Shown here one piece after another: positions 43,586 through 52,990 of a stretch of 64,000 bases of DNA; position 1 is the stretch's first letter; each line of letters opens with the position of its first letter. The position numbers and the translations under genes were made by a program. Source of the DNA: Tolumonas auensis DSM 9187 (lineage in GTDB: Bacteria > Pseudomonadota > Gammaproteobacteria > Enterobacterales > Aeromonadaceae); assembly GCF_000023065.1 (NCBI RefSeq), contig NC_012691.1, forward strand, positions 1,532,501-1,596,500, in the 5' to 3' direction. The notes under the pieces are model-generated. The model did no database searches, was not told the DNA's origin, and saw nothing but the letters and a program-made list of their open reading frames with translations.

Positions 43586-45577
43586 CTAAGCAAGTCCAAC
43601 CAGTGTATGAAATCTACGGAAAAATGTGCTGAACAGCCCATTTCTGCTTGCGGAACCATTTAAGTCATCTAATCTGCGTCTGATCCGGCCAAACAGCGTT
43701 CGCTCATCATCTATTGAGCCGGCAGGACATCCCATCAACAATTCGACAGCTTCTTCAACATGACCAACCGGATAAATATGGAATTGCCCGTTTTTGACGG
43801 CATCGACCACTTCATCTGACAGAATCAGTTGCAGGTAGTTTGATTCAGGTATTACAACACCCTGTTTTCCGTTCAGGCCCTGAATAGAGCAAACGCGGAA
43901 GAAACCTTCGATTTTCTCATTCAGTCCGCCTACGGGCTGAACATTACCAAACTGATCGACCGCACCGGTTACCGCCAGATGCTGATAAATAGGTTGCTGT
44001 GCCAGTGCGGAAAGCAAAGCACAAAGACCCGTCAGAGCGGCGCTGTCACCATCTATTTCACTGTACGATTGCTCGAACACCAGATTGGCAGAAAGCGGCG
44101 AGGGGTTCTCGGCACCGAATAATGTAGAAAGATAGCCGTGAATGATCATCATTGCTTTTGCATGGATATGACCGGCTAATTCTGCTTTACGTTCAATATC
44201 CGATACATCGCCGTCACCCATATGCACGGTGGCTGTCAGGCGAACGGGCTCACCAAAGTCATAGGGATGTCCCATGATCTGAATAACAGACAGCCCGTTA
44301 ATCTGACCAACAACTTCGCCCTCTGTTTGCAACAACATCTGTTCATCAACAATACTTTGATCGGACTGCTCAACGATGTAATTCAGACGGTATTCCTGCT
44401 CAGCCAATGCTGCCTTGATATGCAGGACACTGATCAGTTCTGCACCTTGTTCTTTGGCGATGCTGTTTGCCAGTTGCATCAGGGCAACAAGCTGGTTTTC
44501 GGCAAAAGAAAGAATGCGTTGATGCTCACACAAGCGACAGGAGAAACGCATCAGCTCTTTAACCGCCGGAGCATCAAAATCCAGCAGTTCCCAGTTATTA
44601 CGGATATGACTCAGTAAACCAATGAACAGGTTTTGCGTATCATCGTCGTAAGGGAATTCAGCAACCAGATCGGTGCGTAAAAAAGTTTTCTCTGCAAACT
44701 CATTATCCAGCAGGTTGAATTCGGCAATGGAAATGCGATCGCCAACCAGAATCAGCTTGATATCAAGCGGAGTGGCTTCTGGCTGGAAGAATGGGGTTTG
44801 TGGAGGTGTATCTTCCGGTGCTGACCAGTCAAGATAACCGGTTGTCAGTGCATTGTGCAGCTTGAACCAGAGTTGCGGTTTCATCAGCAATTCATCGACC
44901 GGGATGATCAGATAGCCGCCATTGGCTTCACGCAGTAATCCGGCTTCCAGTAAATGATGGTTACTGTAAACACTTCCCTGTTCAGTGACATAGTTAATGG
45001 CACCGAACAACGAACGCCAGGTTAAATCGCGGGCATAAATAACAGGAGGCTGCGGTTGAAGCTGATGGATCATCAGATTCATTAATACCGGATGGGTAAA
45101 CACGCCATCTTGTGCCACATGCGCGGAGAGTTCAGTAAGATATTCAGCAAGTTTTTCATTATTATCCTGTTTCTTCAGGATCTTCTTTACCAGCTCTTCG
45201 GCATCTAAGCGTAAGCGTAACAGCTTAAACAGATCATCCAGTAAGTCGCAGAATTCCGGACCCGTGCCAGATTTCAGTTGCAGCCAGATTGGACGGAACG
45301 GATTTTTCAGATTCTCAGTATAACAAAGGTCAAAACTGCGATTGAAAGGGGTCGGACAGTCATCAATCAGATCCATGATAACCCGTTCGTAGTTGACGGC
45401 AGGATAACCACTCAATAGCAGTGCCGGGCAACTCTGACTCGCAGTGTTGAGACGCAAGATAGCTGATGCAGCACGTTCCTGCGTTTCTGCAAAACTAATT
45501 GGTTGTACAGACGATAATTTTTCAAACGACAAGTCTGAAAATCTGGGAAGAAGGGCTTCTGCAGCTAGTTCTGTCAC
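43586..45577 (-). CDS. lonH: Lon-related protease LonH (YcbZ family)
   Basis: A 663-residue Lon-like protein. The C-terminal 200 residues are the Lon protease domain with catalytic Ser in EIDGDSAALTG and the Lys exactly 43 residues later (GLNEKIEGFF), the same spacing as Ser679/Lys722 of E. coli Lon. The N-terminal region lacks a Walker A GxxxxGK[ST]; the equivalent position reads LLLSGYPAVNY, so ATP use is doubtful. A Lon-like helical region precedes the protease. Position beside fabA is as in E. coli, but matP, which follows there, is missing here. Substrates unknown. Confidence 0.88.
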   Translation of the reverse strand: MTELAAEALLPRFSDLSFEKLSSVQPISFAETQERAASAILRLNTASQSCPALLLSGYPAVNYERVIMDLIDDCPTPFNRSFDLCYTENLKNPFRPIWLQLKSGTGPEFCDLLDDLFKLLRLRLDAEELVKKILKKQDNNEKLAEYLTELSAHVAQDGVFTHPVLMNLMIHQLQPQPPVIYARDLTWRSLFGAINYVTEQGSVYSNHHLLEAGLLREANGGYLIIPVDELLMKPQLWFKLHNALTTGYLDWSAPEDTPPQTPFFQPEATPLDIKLILVGDRISIAEFNLLDNEFAEKTFLRTDLVAEFPYDDDTQNLFIGLLSHIRNNWELLDFDAPAVKELMRFSCRLCEHQRILSFAENQLVALMQLANSIAKEQGAELISVLHIKAALAEQEYRLNYIVEQSDQSIVDEQMLLQTEGEVVGQINGLSVIQIMGHPYDFGEPVRLTATVHMGDGDVSDIERKAELAGHIHAKAMMIIHGYLSTLFGAENPSPLSANLVFEQSYSEIDGDSAALTGLCALLSALAQQPIYQHLAVTGAVDQFGNVQPVGGLNEKIEGFFRVCSIQGLNGKQGVVIPESNYLQLILSDEVVDAVKNGQFHIYPVGHVEEAVELLMGCPAGSIDDERTLFGRIRRRLDDLNGSASRNGLFSTFFRRFHTLVGLA

Positions 45578-46029
45578 TTAGATTTAATTCCTTTGTAATA
45601 GACATCAATGATTATACCTGACCGCGCTGACAAACCCATCTCTTCTCTCAGCGCTGAAAACATTAAGTTTTGTAATTTGGTTACATAAATGAAATTAAAA
45701 TAATATAAAATCAGCAAGAATAATGATCTGGAACAACAAATGTCATGCATGAGTCTATTCCTTAATCGATATCCATTCTGAATCCGTAAAAAAATTACAA
45801 AACATGCTGGACATTTGTTCTATCTGGATCAAAAATACACTCATTGACTAAGCATCTGCTTCGTCGCCAAGTTTCCTTTGTTGTTGTGTGTTGTTGCCCC
45901 TCAAGTGGTTGCCGGTGATTCACCCCCACTAAAATCAGTTGAAAGGGCTTTATTTTTGCTGATATTGTCAGTGCCTCGTTTTTGGGGGTAACCGAAAGGT
46001 TACCCCTTTTATTTTTGGTTTTTTTTCTG
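45578..46029. other. 452-bp non-coding region between lonH and tapT; possible structured leader or small RNA
   Basis: No credible protein gene. The left half is A+T-rich and probably holds divergent promoters. From about 45840 to 46016 on the plus strand the sequence has the look of a structured RNA: a G/U-only stretch (45878-45896), a bulged hairpin (AGTGG at 45904-45908 with CCACT at 45926-45930, enclosing GGTG/CACC), a U-rich segment and then a perfect terminator hairpin. Confidence 0.5.
45984..46016 (+). terminator. Terminator-like hairpin with GAAA tetraloop, immediately upstream of tapT
   Basis: GGGGTAACC (45985-45993) and GGTTACCCC (45998-46006) form a perfect 9-bp stem closed by a GAAA tetraloop and followed by TTTTATTTTT. 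It ends about 14 bases before the tapT start codon, leaving no room for a separate tapT promoter, so it looks like an attenuator or the end of a small RNA. Confidence 0.8.
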
Positions 46030-46707
46030 ATGAATGCATTCCAACTTCTCCGACAGCAACGTTTAGCCAGAGCGACAAAACCATTCAATGCCCGCGGCGG
46101 CTCTATCGTCCGCTGTGAGGGGTGCGGGTTACCAGTACACTTGTGTGCTTGTGAATTAAAGCCTCAGGGTGTCCCGAATGCTGCTTTCTGCCTGCTGATG
46201 TATGACGCAGAACCATTGAAACCATCTAATACGGGTCGTCTGATCGCGGATGTCTTTCCGCATGATACGCACGCATTTTTGTGGTCACGGATGGAAGTGG
46301 ATGAAAAGTTACTGGCATTACTGAACGATCCGGCTTATTCGCCGGTTGTGGTGTTTCCTGATAGCTATGTAACAGACGAAGAGCGTGTTGTTCTGTCTTC
46401 TACAGAAACACTGAAAACACGGCCTTTATATATTCTGTTAGACGGAACCTGGCGCGAAGCAAGTAAAATGTTTCGCAAGAGTCCGTATCTGAATCAGTTC
46501 CCGGTTATATCTGTACAGCCGGAAACGCTGTCAACTTACCGGTTGCGTGTTGCCGCGCATGATAATCAGCTTTGCACCGCTGAAGTAGCATGCTGCCTGC
46601 TCCAGCAACAGGGTGATACAACATCTTCTGTATTACTTCACCAGTGGTTCTCTGTATTCCGCGAACGTTATCTGAAAATCAAACCTCATCACAAAGCCGA
46701 AGCATAA
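46030..46707 (+). CDS. tapT: tRNA-uridine aminocarboxypropyltransferase (DTW domain)
   Basis: A 225-residue DTW-domain enzyme that adds the acp group from S-adenosylmethionine to U47 of tRNA (acp3U). The zinc-binding cysteines are in RCEGCGLPVHLCAC, the family motif appears as LLDGTWREASKM (D.TW), and PxSYxT-like VVVFPDSYVTDEE precedes it. The frame continues upstream to 45982 through the terminator hairpin; the first sensible start is the ATG at 46030. It has no Shine-Dalgarno, only a U-rich stretch (T8CTG), so translation may depend on S1 or on read-through structure. Confidence 0.88.
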   Translation: MNAFQLLRQQRLARATKPFNARGGSIVRCEGCGLPVHLCACELKPQGVPNAAFCLLMYDAEPLKPSNTGRLIADVFPHDTHAFLWSRMEVDEKLLALLNDPAYSPVVVFPDSYVTDEERVVLSSTETLKTRPLYILLDGTWREASKMFRKSPYLNQFPVISVQPETLSTYRLRVAAHDNQLCTAEVACCLLQQQGDTTSSVLLHQWFSVFRERYLKIKPHHKAEA

Positions 46708-46758
46708 TATTTAATTGTTAGTAACTGAGCAGACAATTAAAAAATAAACGCCACAAAT

Positions 46759-46777
46759 GGGAATGAAAATCATTTTT
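46759..46777. promoter_or_regulatory. Fur-box-like site
   Basis: GGGAATGAAAATCATTTTT matches 14 of 19 positions of GATAATGATAATCATTATC. It overlaps the expected -35 region of a promoter whose -10 would be TATACT at 46783-46788, an ideal position for iron-dependent repression of the gene starting at 46834. Confidence 0.6.
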
Positions 46778-46833
46778 CATACTATACTCTAAATGCATCT
46801 TTTCCCTGATTAAACTAATCTGAGGATTTTGCT

Positions 46834-47370
46834 ATGAAAGTTAACAAAAGCTACATGCCTGTGTGGCTGGTATTAATGACTGTTTTTGGCGTCAACGCCG
46901 CAAATCATGAACAACTTCTGAAGGATGCACTAAGCGCAGCGCCTCCTTCTTTGCGTGATAAAGTAACCGTTATGGACTGGAATCACAATGTACTCCAGAA
47001 GGGAACGGATGGTACATATACCTGTTTTCCAACACCTGCTCAGCTGCAAGGAACTGCGCCTATGTGTATGGATGCAGCCTGGATGGAATGGGCTGATGCA
47101 TGGATGAACAAGAAACCATTTGAGGCTAAAACCATTGGTATTTCATACATGTTAGCGGGTGATGAGGGGGCAAGTAATATCGATCCATATGCGAAAGGCG
47201 AAACGGCAGATAATCAGTGGGTTAAAGAAGGCCCGCATTTAATGATTATTACCCCGAATAAAAATCATTTAAATTCTTTACCAACTGATCCTCATAACGG
47301 TGGTCCTTACGTTATGTGGAAAGACACACCTTATGCTCATATTATGGTGCCTGTTGGAGAGAAAAAATAA
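46834..47370 (+). CDS. Exported protein of unknown function, predicted Fur-regulated
   Basis: A 178-residue protein with an N-terminal signal peptide (about 22 residues, ending VNAA). The mature part contains VTVMDWNHNVLQKG, two cysteines (CFPTP...MCMD) that could form a disulphide, IGISYMLAGDEGASN, and a C-terminal stretch PTDPHNGGPYVMW followed by YAHIMVPVG. I recognise a recurring hypothetical family in proteobacteria but no assigned function. Histidine and methionine content is high, which could suit metal binding. The Fur-box-like site before it suggests a role under iron limitation (inference). It is monocistronic, with the convergent yfaE next. Confidence 0.75.
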   Translation: MKVNKSYMPVWLVLMTVFGVNAANHEQLLKDALSAAPPSLRDKVTVMDWNHNVLQKGTDGTYTCFPTPAQLQGTAPMCMDAAWMEWADAWMNKKPFEAKTIGISYMLAGDEGASNIDPYAKGETADNQWVKEGPHLMIITPNKNHLNSLPTDPHNGGPYVMWKDTPYAHIMVPVGEKK

Positions 47371-47409
47371 TTGATGGCAGGGCATCAGCTTTATCTGTGG
47401 TGCCCTGGA

Positions 47410-47688
47410 TCAAGCCTCTTCACTGCAGCTGATCGGATAAGAAAAAACCAGTTCCACATCTGATTTGGGGATGGTGCGGCAGGTCAGGATTTCATTTTTA
47501 CCGGTTAAGGCCAGAGCATCAAGCTGGGCGACTTCACCTTTCAGCAGATGGCAACGGCAGACGCCGCATAAACCGCTGCGGCACTGGTATTCAGGATGAA
47601 AACCCGCCTGTTCCAGTTGATCAAGTAACAGTTCACGGGTGTTTCCGTGAACTGTCTGATTATTAATGGTAATTTTCACTGAACTCAC
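47410..47688 (-). CDS. yfaE: 2Fe-2S ferredoxin YfaE, radical-cofactor maintenance for NrdB
   Basis: A 92-residue plant-type ferredoxin with the cluster ligands in [13 protein letters not shown] and a fourth cysteine in ILTCRT. YfaE delivers electrons to NrdB to rebuild its diferric-tyrosyl cofactor. It begins at a GTG whose bases overlap the TGA of nrdB (GTGA), so the two are translationally coupled, as in E. coli. Confidence 0.93.
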   Translation of the reverse strand: MSSVKITINNQTVHGNTRELLLDQLEQAGFHPEYQCRSGLCGVCRCHLLKGEVAQLDALALTGKNEILTCRTIPKSDVELVFSYPISCSEEA

Positions 47689-48818
47689 AGTTCAAATCCA
47701 TCAAGATCCCCGGTATTGATTTCAGCATCAATCTGGCCTACCAGATAGGAACTGATTTCTACTTCCTGCGGTGCTACCTGTACGTTATCAGAATTCAGCC
47801 AGGTATTGATCCATGGCAGCGGATTCTGACGATCTGCATCGAAAGCCAGCGGTAAACCCACGCCCTGCATACGCACGTTGGTAATAAATTCAACATACTG
47901 GCAAAGAATGTCTTTGTTCAGGCCCAGCATAGAACCATCTTTAAACAGATAAGATGCCCATTCCTTTTCCTGTTCGGCTGCTTTTTTGAACAGAGCGAAA
48001 CACTCATCATGCAGTTCGCGGGCAATTTCCGCCATTTCCGGGTCATCATTGCCTTCGCGAAGAATGTTCAGCATATGCTGCGTTCCGGTCAGGTGCAGTG
48101 CTTCATCGCGGGCAATCATTTTGATGATCTTGGCATTGCCTTCCATCAGTTCCCGTTCGGCAAAGGCAAATGAACAGGCAAAACTGACATAGAAACGGAT
48201 CGCTTCCAGTGCGTTAACGCTCATCAGACACAGATAGAGTTTCTTTTTCAGTTCGCGGCGTGAAACGACAACTGTTTTACCATTCACCTGATGTGTGCCT
48301 TCACCCAGCAACTGCCAGTATTGCGTCAGCTCAATCAGTTCGTCGTAATAACCGGCAATATCTTCCGCACGTTTGATGATTTGTTCATTAACGACGATGT
48401 CATCAAACACAACAGCCGGATCATTCACGATATTACGGATGATATGGGTGTAGGAACGCGAATGAATGGTTTCAGAGAAGGCCCAGGTTTCAATCCAGGT
48501 TTCCAGTTCCGGTAAAGAAACCAGTGGCAGTAACGCCACGTTCGGACTACGACCCTGAATAGAATCCAGCAGGGTCTGATATTTCAGATTCGAGATGAAA
48601 ATATGCTGTTCATGTGGCGGTAACGTCTGATAGTCGATGCGATCCTGGGATACATCGACTTCTTCCGGACGCCAGAAGAAAGAGAGCTGTTTCTCGATAA
48701 GGCGTTCGAAAACTTCATATTTTTGTTGGTCATAACGTGCCACGTTGACGGTCTGACCAAAGAACATCGGTTCTTTGCGGGCATCATTTGGTTGTTTGGA
48801 GAAAGTGCTATACGCCAT
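47685..48818 (-). CDS. nrdB: Ribonucleoside-diphosphate reductase beta subunit (class Ia)
   Basis: A 377-residue diiron protein carrying the tyrosyl radical. Ligand and radical region [19 protein letters not shown] contains the Glu, His and Tyr equivalent to E115, H118 and Y122 of E. coli; the second set is in [12 protein letters not shown]. The C-terminus ends in a short acidic tail that docks on NrdA. The frame is open up to 48878, but the ATG at 48818 starts the standard sequence MAYSTFSK, with AGGA about nine bases upstream. The 180 bases between nrdA and nrdB are mostly occupied by a palindromic repeat. Confidence 0.96.
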   Translation of the reverse strand: MAYSTFSKQPNDARKEPMFFGQTVNVARYDQQKYEVFERLIEKQLSFFWRPEEVDVSQDRIDYQTLPPHEQHIFISNLKYQTLLDSIQGRSPNVALLPLVSLPELETWIETWAFSETIHSRSYTHIIRNIVNDPAVVFDDIVVNEQIIKRAEDIAGYYDELIELTQYWQLLGEGTHQVNGKTVVVSRRELKKKLYLCLMSVNALEAIRFYVSFACSFAFAERELMEGNAKIIKMIARDEALHLTGTQHMLNILREGNDDPEMAEIARELHDECFALFKKAAEQEKEWASYLFKDGSMLGLNKDILCQYVEFITNVRMQGVGLPLAFDADRQNPLPWINTWLNSDNVQVAPQEVEISSYLVGQIDAEINTGDLDGFEL

Positions 48819-48833
48819 TATTCTATTCCTGCT

Positions 48834-48961
48834 TATACCCTTCGTACTTGAAGTTGCAGCGTCGTTGACGGCACTCACTCACCCCAATCACATAGCTTAT
48901 CTATGTTCATGGGGATTCGTTCACTTGTCGCCTTGCCGCAACTCCAATTACTTTGGGTATA
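48834..48961. repeat. 128-bp ERIC-like palindromic intergenic element between nrdA and nrdB
   Basis: The element starts with TATACCC (48834-48840) and ends with GGGTATA (48955-48961). Inner arms include GAAGTTGC near the left and GCAACTCC near the right, CACCCCAAT/ATGGGGATT, and a central CATAG-CTTAT-CTATG. Size, termini and overall symmetry resemble the about 127-bp ERIC and Yersinia palindromic repeats of enterobacteria, as I remember them. It is non-coding and transcribed within the nrdAB mRNA, where it would fold into a long hairpin. Confidence 0.8.
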
Positions 48962-48998
48962 CTAGTATTAAGGCCTCTCAGTGAGAGGCCATACCTGC

Positions 48999-51275
48999 TT
49001 AAATCTTACATGCCCCGCCAGAACAATCATCGCTCTGGGCTACCTGCAATTGTGCATCGTCAGCACCATCCCGGGTGTTATGGTAATACAGCGTTTTCAG
49101 ACCGTATTTGTAGGCGGTTAACAGATCTTTCAGCAGTTGTTTCATCGGCACTTTGTGGCCTTCAAACCGGCTCGGATCATAGCTGGTATTTGCGGAAATC
49201 GCCTGATCGACAAACTTCTGCATTACGCCGACTAATTGCAGATAACCATCGTTATTTGGCTGGCTCCACAGTAACTCGTAGTTATCTTTCAGTTCCGTGT
49301 AATCAGGCACAACCTGACGCAGGATGCCATCTTTCGACGCTTTCACGCTGATCAGACCGCGCGGTGGTTCGATACCATTAGTGGCATTCGCGATCTGACT
49401 GGATGTTTCAGATGGCATCAGTGCCGTCAGTGTCGAGTTACGCAGACCATGCTGCCGGATCTCGTGACGCAAACTGTCCCAATCTAACAGCAACGGTTCC
49501 TGGCACAGATCGTCCAGATCACGTTTGTAAGTATCGATCGGCAGAATACCCTGAGCATACGTGGTTTCATTGAAACGTGGGCATGCACCGAATTCCTTCG
49601 CCAGTTTTACAGACGCTTTCAGCAGATAATACTGGATCGCTTCAAAAGTACGGTGCGTCAGGCCAAGCGCTGAGCCATCAGAGTAACGCACACCATTTTT
49701 CGCCAGATAATAAGCATAGTTGATAACACCAATGCCCAGCGGACGACGCCACATTGCGCCATTTTTAGCAGCAGGAATCGGATAATCCTGATAATCCAGC
49801 AGTGCATCCAGAGCACGAACGGCCAGCTCGGCCAGCGGTTCCAGCTCATCCAGTGATTCAATGGCACCCAGGTTAAAGGCAGACAGTGTACACAGGGCGA
49901 TCTCGCCATTCTCATCCAGATAATGATCCAGCGGTTTGGTTGGCAGAGCGATTTCCAGACAGAGGTTGCTCTGACGAACCGGTGCTACTGCAGGGTCAAA
50001 CGGGCTGTGCGTATTGCAATGATCTACGTTCTGAATATAGATACGACCGGTACCGGCACGTTCCTGCATTAACAGCGAGAACAGCTCTACTGCTTTCATC
50101 TGACGTTTGCGAATAGCCGGATCTTTCTCATATTGCAGATACAGACGCTCAAACTCAGCCTGATCAGCAAAGAAAGCATCGTATAAACCGGGTGCATCAG
50201 AAGGCGAGAACAGGGTGATATTACCGCCCTGGATCAGACGCTGATACATCAGACGGTTGATCTGAACGCCGTAGTCCATATGACGTACACGGTTCTCTTC
50301 CACACCACGGTTATTTTTCAGAACCAGCAGTGATTCAACTTCCAGATGCCATAACGGATAGAACACAGTTGCCGCGCCACCACGAACACCACCCTGAGAG
50401 CAGCATTTCACTGCAGTCTGGAAATATTTATAAAATGGGATACAGCCGGTATGGAAAGCTTCGCCGCCACGGATTTCACTACCCAGAGCACGGATCCGGC
50501 CTGCGTTGATACCGATACCGGCACGCTGGGAAACATAACGCACGATAGAAGAGGCTGTCGCGTTGATAGAATCCAGACTGTCACCACACTCAATCAGTAC
50601 ACAGGAGCTGAATTGACGGGTAGGGGTACGCACGCCAGACATGATCGGTGTTGGCAGAGAAATCTTGAAGGTAGAAACTGCATCGTAAAAACGTTTGATG
50701 TAATCCAGACGCGTGGTTCTTGGATAATTAGCAAACAGACATGCTGCCACCAGCATATACAGGAACTGCGGGCTCTCGTAAATCTCACCGGTAACGCGGT
50801 TTTGCAGCAGATATTTGCCTTCCAGCTGTTTCACTGCGGCGTAAGCGAAATGCATATCGCGCTCGTGAGCCAGATAACCGTCCAGCAGATCGAATTCTTC
50901 TTTGCTGTAATCGGTCAGCAGTTGCTGGTCGTAACGACCGGCTTCAACCTGTGTTTTGACTTGTTCAAAAAGAGAAGGCGGTGTGAAGCCACCATAAGCT
51001 TTTTTGCGCAGATGGAACATCGCCAGACGTGCTGCCATATACTGGTAATCTGGCGCTTGTTCGGAAATCAGATCGGCGGCAGATTTGATCAACGTCTCAT
51101 GGATGTCAGAAGTGCGGATACCGTCATAAAACTGGATGTGTGCGCTGAGTTCGACTTGCGAAACCGATACACCTTGCAGGCCTTCCGCCGCCCAGGTTAC
51201 AACGCGGTGAATTTTATCCAGATCCAGTGCTTCGGTATGATTATCCCGTTTCGTGACCATCAGGCTAGCTGTCAT
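48999..51275 (-). CDS. nrdA: Ribonucleoside-diphosphate reductase alpha subunit (class Ia)
   Basis: A 758-residue catalytic subunit that reduces all four ribonucleoside diphosphates. An N-terminal ATP-cone (about 5-95) supports dATP inhibition. Active-site residues are seen in SSCVLIECGDS (first redox Cys), NLCLEIALPT (thiyl-radical Cys and the Asn/Glu pair), and the C-terminal redox pair in CSGGACKI. Near-identity with E. coli NrdA extends over long blocks such as RIYIQNVDHCNTHSPFDP. GGGAG lies six to seven bases before the ATG. Upstream lies a candidate NrdR site. Confidence 0.97.
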   Translation of the reverse strand: MTASLMVTKRDNHTEALDLDKIHRVVTWAAEGLQGVSVSQVELSAHIQFYDGIRTSDIHETLIKSAADLISEQAPDYQYMAARLAMFHLRKKAYGGFTPPSLFEQVKTQVEAGRYDQQLLTDYSKEEFDLLDGYLAHERDMHFAYAAVKQLEGKYLLQNRVTGEIYESPQFLYMLVAACLFANYPRTTRLDYIKRFYDAVSTFKISLPTPIMSGVRTPTRQFSSCVLIECGDSLDSINATASSIVRYVSQRAGIGINAGRIRALGSEIRGGEAFHTGCIPFYKYFQTAVKCCSQGGVRGGAATVFYPLWHLEVESLLVLKNNRGVEENRVRHMDYGVQINRLMYQRLIQGGNITLFSPSDAPGLYDAFFADQAEFERLYLQYEKDPAIRKRQMKAVELFSLLMQERAGTGRIYIQNVDHCNTHSPFDPAVAPVRQSNLCLEIALPTKPLDHYLDENGEIALCTLSAFNLGAIESLDELEPLAELAVRALDALLDYQDYPIPAAKNGAMWRRPLGIGVINYAYYLAKNGVRYSDGSALGLTHRTFEAIQYYLLKASVKLAKEFGACPRFNETTYAQGILPIDTYKRDLDDLCQEPLLLDWDSLRHEIRQHGLRNSTLTALMPSETSSQIANATNGIEPPRGLISVKASKDGILRQVVPDYTELKDNYELLWSQPNNDGYLQLVGVMQKFVDQAISANTSYDPSRFEGHKVPMKQLLKDLLTAYKYGLKTLYYHNTRDGADDAQLQVAQSDDCSGGACKI

Positions 51276-51302
51276 GGTGACTCCCGTAGTTGTTTATGAA
51301 AA

Positions 51303-51339
51303 ACACAATATGTAGTGCTTATGATGTATATAAAATACA
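51303..51339. promoter_or_regulatory. Candidate NrdR-binding region upstream of nrdA
   Basis: ACACAATATGTAGTGC at 51303-51318 fits the NrdR box consensus (ACACWATATWTWGTGT, 12-13 of 16). A second symmetric site, TGTAT-ATAAA-ATACA at 51325-51339, lies two helical turns away. NrdR boxes usually come in pairs before nrd operons, though typical spacing is nearer 31 bp. Confidence 0.5.
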
Positions 51340-51412
51340 ACATAAAGAATAAAAGCGATAGCTTGACAAAAACTGGTTGATGAAAAATTTAGCAGTAAAT
51401 CACAGGAAGGTA

Positions 51413-51442
51413 CAAAATAAACAGCACCGGAGAAGTGCTGTT
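51413..51442 (-). terminator. Rho-independent terminator of the ubiG-mupP operon
   Basis: On the minus strand AACAGCAC-TTCTCCG-GTGCTGTT is followed by TTATTTT. Confidence 0.75.
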
Positions 51443-51464
51443 TAGTGTAAAAGGAAGCTGATTT

Positions 51465-52133
51465 TCAGCGGGATAACCACTTCAGTAAACTGTGTGGATC
51501 AGACATTTCCACATCGGCTTGCCATTCTGAGAGTAACTCAGTTTCTGCGATATAGCCCCAGGCTGCTATCGCTGTTTTCATGCCGGCATTCCGGCCCGCT
51601 TCTATATCCCGGATATGATCGCCGACATATAAACAGTCTTTTGCCTGTACACCGATCTGAGCGCAGGCATACCATAATGGCTCCGGATGTGGCTTGCGCA
51701 CCGGTAAAGTATCTGCACTCACTGTGGTTGCACAGCCCGGTAATTCCTTAACCAGAGCCAGTAACGGTTCAGTGAGAAACGCAGGTTTATTGGTGACAAC
51801 CCCCCACGGGATCAGGCTTTGGTTTAACCAGTTGATCAGCTCGATCATGCCATCATAGGGGCGGGTACCCACATACAAATGCTGAGCATAAAAATCCAGC
51901 AATTGCTGGCGTAAAACCGCCAGATCATGCTCGGTTTGCTCGATGTCAGTTAACCCGGCCTTAATCAATGCCAATGCACCATCCGAAGCGGTTTGTCTGA
52001 TCACTGAATCGGATAAGGGTGCTTTACCGATTTGTCCTAAAACAAAATTAGCGGCTGCTCCCAGATCAGGCGCTGTATCGAGCAGCGTACCATCCAGATC
52101 AAATAATACGGCGGAAAAACGGGAATGGCTCAT
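51465..52133 (-). CDS. HAD-family phosphatase, MupP / phosphoglycolate phosphatase-like
   Basis: A 222-residue HAD-IA hydrolase: motif [15 protein letters not shown], motif [10 protein letters not shown], motif III lysine in VRKPHPEP, motif [18 protein letters not shown]. The combination of WGVVTNKP, DIxAGRxAG and WGYI and the position next to ubiG resemble Pseudomonas MupP, which dephosphorylates N-acetylmuramate 6-phosphate in cell-wall recycling; in enterics the closest named relative is Gph. Which substrate applies here is not decided by sequence. Its start overlaps the ubiG stop by four bases. Confidence 0.85.
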   Translation of the reverse strand: MSHSRFSAVLFDLDGTLLDTAPDLGAAANFVLGQIGKAPLSDSVIRQTASDGALALIKAGLTDIEQTEHDLAVLRQQLLDFYAQHLYVGTRPYDGMIELINWLNQSLIPWGVVTNKPAFLTEPLLALVKELPGCATTVSADTLPVRKPHPEPLWYACAQIGVQAKDCLYVGDHIRDIEAGRNAGMKTAIAAWGYIAETELLSEWQADVEMSDPHSLLKWLSR

Positions 52134-52828
52134 AGTGGTTTTTCACAGAAAATCTGATAGTTAACAGAAACATCATCTGACAATTTAAAATGTTCAGTCA
52201 GCGGATTATAGCGCACACCCGCTACCTTCCTGGTCAGCAAGTCCGCGCTGTCACAGCAGCGGATAAGTTCTGCCGGGCGGATAAATTTCGCGTGATCGTG
52301 TGTGCCTTTAGGAACGATCTTCAATACTTGTTCTGCCGCCAGAATCATCAGTAACCAGGATTGTTTCGTGCGGTTGATCGTTGAGAAAAAAAGTTTTCCG
52401 CCCGGTTTGGCTAATTTGGCGCAAGCGCGAACAATCGATGCCGGATCAGGCACATGTTCCAGCATTTCCATACAGGTGACGACATCAAATGAAGCAGGGC
52501 GCTGTTCCGCCAGCTCTTCGACGGTGATGCGCTGATAATCGAGTTTCACATTTTGTTCTAACGCATGCAGGCGAGCAACCTGCAACGGCTCATGGCCCAT
52601 ATCAATGCCTAAAACCTGAGCACCTTGCTTTGCCATGCTTTCGCTTAAAATACCGCCGCCGCAGCCGACATCAAGCACTTGTTTGCCAAATAAACCTTCG
52701 CAATGATCGGAAATCCACTCCAGACGCAGCGGATTCATCAGGTGTAATGGTTTGAAATCACCGTGAGGATCCCACCAGTTACTGGCAATGGCTTCAAATT
52801 TAGCTATTTCCTGAGAATCAACATTCAT
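52130..52828 (-). CDS. ubiG: Ubiquinone O-methyltransferase UbiG
   Basis: A 232-residue S-adenosylmethionine-dependent methyltransferase that performs both O-methylations of ubiquinone synthesis. SAM-binding motif I is [29 protein letters not shown] is motif II/post-II; the N-terminal [20 protein letters not shown] block is unique to UbiG. It is divergent from gyrA (162-bp gap) and overlaps the following phosphatase gene. Confidence 0.95.
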   Translation of the reverse strand: MNVDSQEIAKFEAIASNWWDPHGDFKPLHLMNPLRLEWISDHCEGLFGKQVLDVGCGGGILSESMAKQGAQVLGIDMGHEPLQVARLHALEQNVKLDYQRITVEELAEQRPASFDVVTCMEMLEHVPDPASIVRACAKLAKPGGKLFFSTINRTKQSWLLMILAAEQVLKIVPKGTHDHAKFIRPAELIRCCDSADLLTRKVAGVRYNPLTEHFKLSDDVSVNYQIFCEKPL

Positions 52829-52914
52829 TTAGCGCTGTCCTTCATGACAGTTTGGGGTTGGTATCAGTGCATTATATCCAACGAGTTAGCTTAAAACAGG
52901 TGATCTGTCAGCGA

Positions 52915-52943
52915 TTGGGGAAATCCATCATTTGTGATAGAAT
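52915..52943 (+). promoter_or_regulatory. Predicted gyrA promoter
   Basis: -35 TTGGGG (52915-52920), 17-bp spacer, -10 TAGAAT (52938-52943), about 48 bp upstream of the gyrA start codon. A weak -35 fits a promoter sensitive to supercoiling. Confidence 0.6.
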
Positions 52944-52990
52944 TCGCCACTATTGCTTTCAAGTAGCTTGAAGTAGGAATACATAATTAT

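Noticed and set aside
45870-45900. G/U-rich stretch resembling the seed region of GcvB small RNA
   Set aside because: Only the G/U composition is shared; the surrounding hairpins and genomic neighbour (gcvA) do not match, so I do not name it GcvB.
50451-51299. 282-codon open frame antisense to nrdA
   Set aside because: nrdA is certain in this region; long antisense frames are common opposite conserved genes, and the translation lacks domain-like features.
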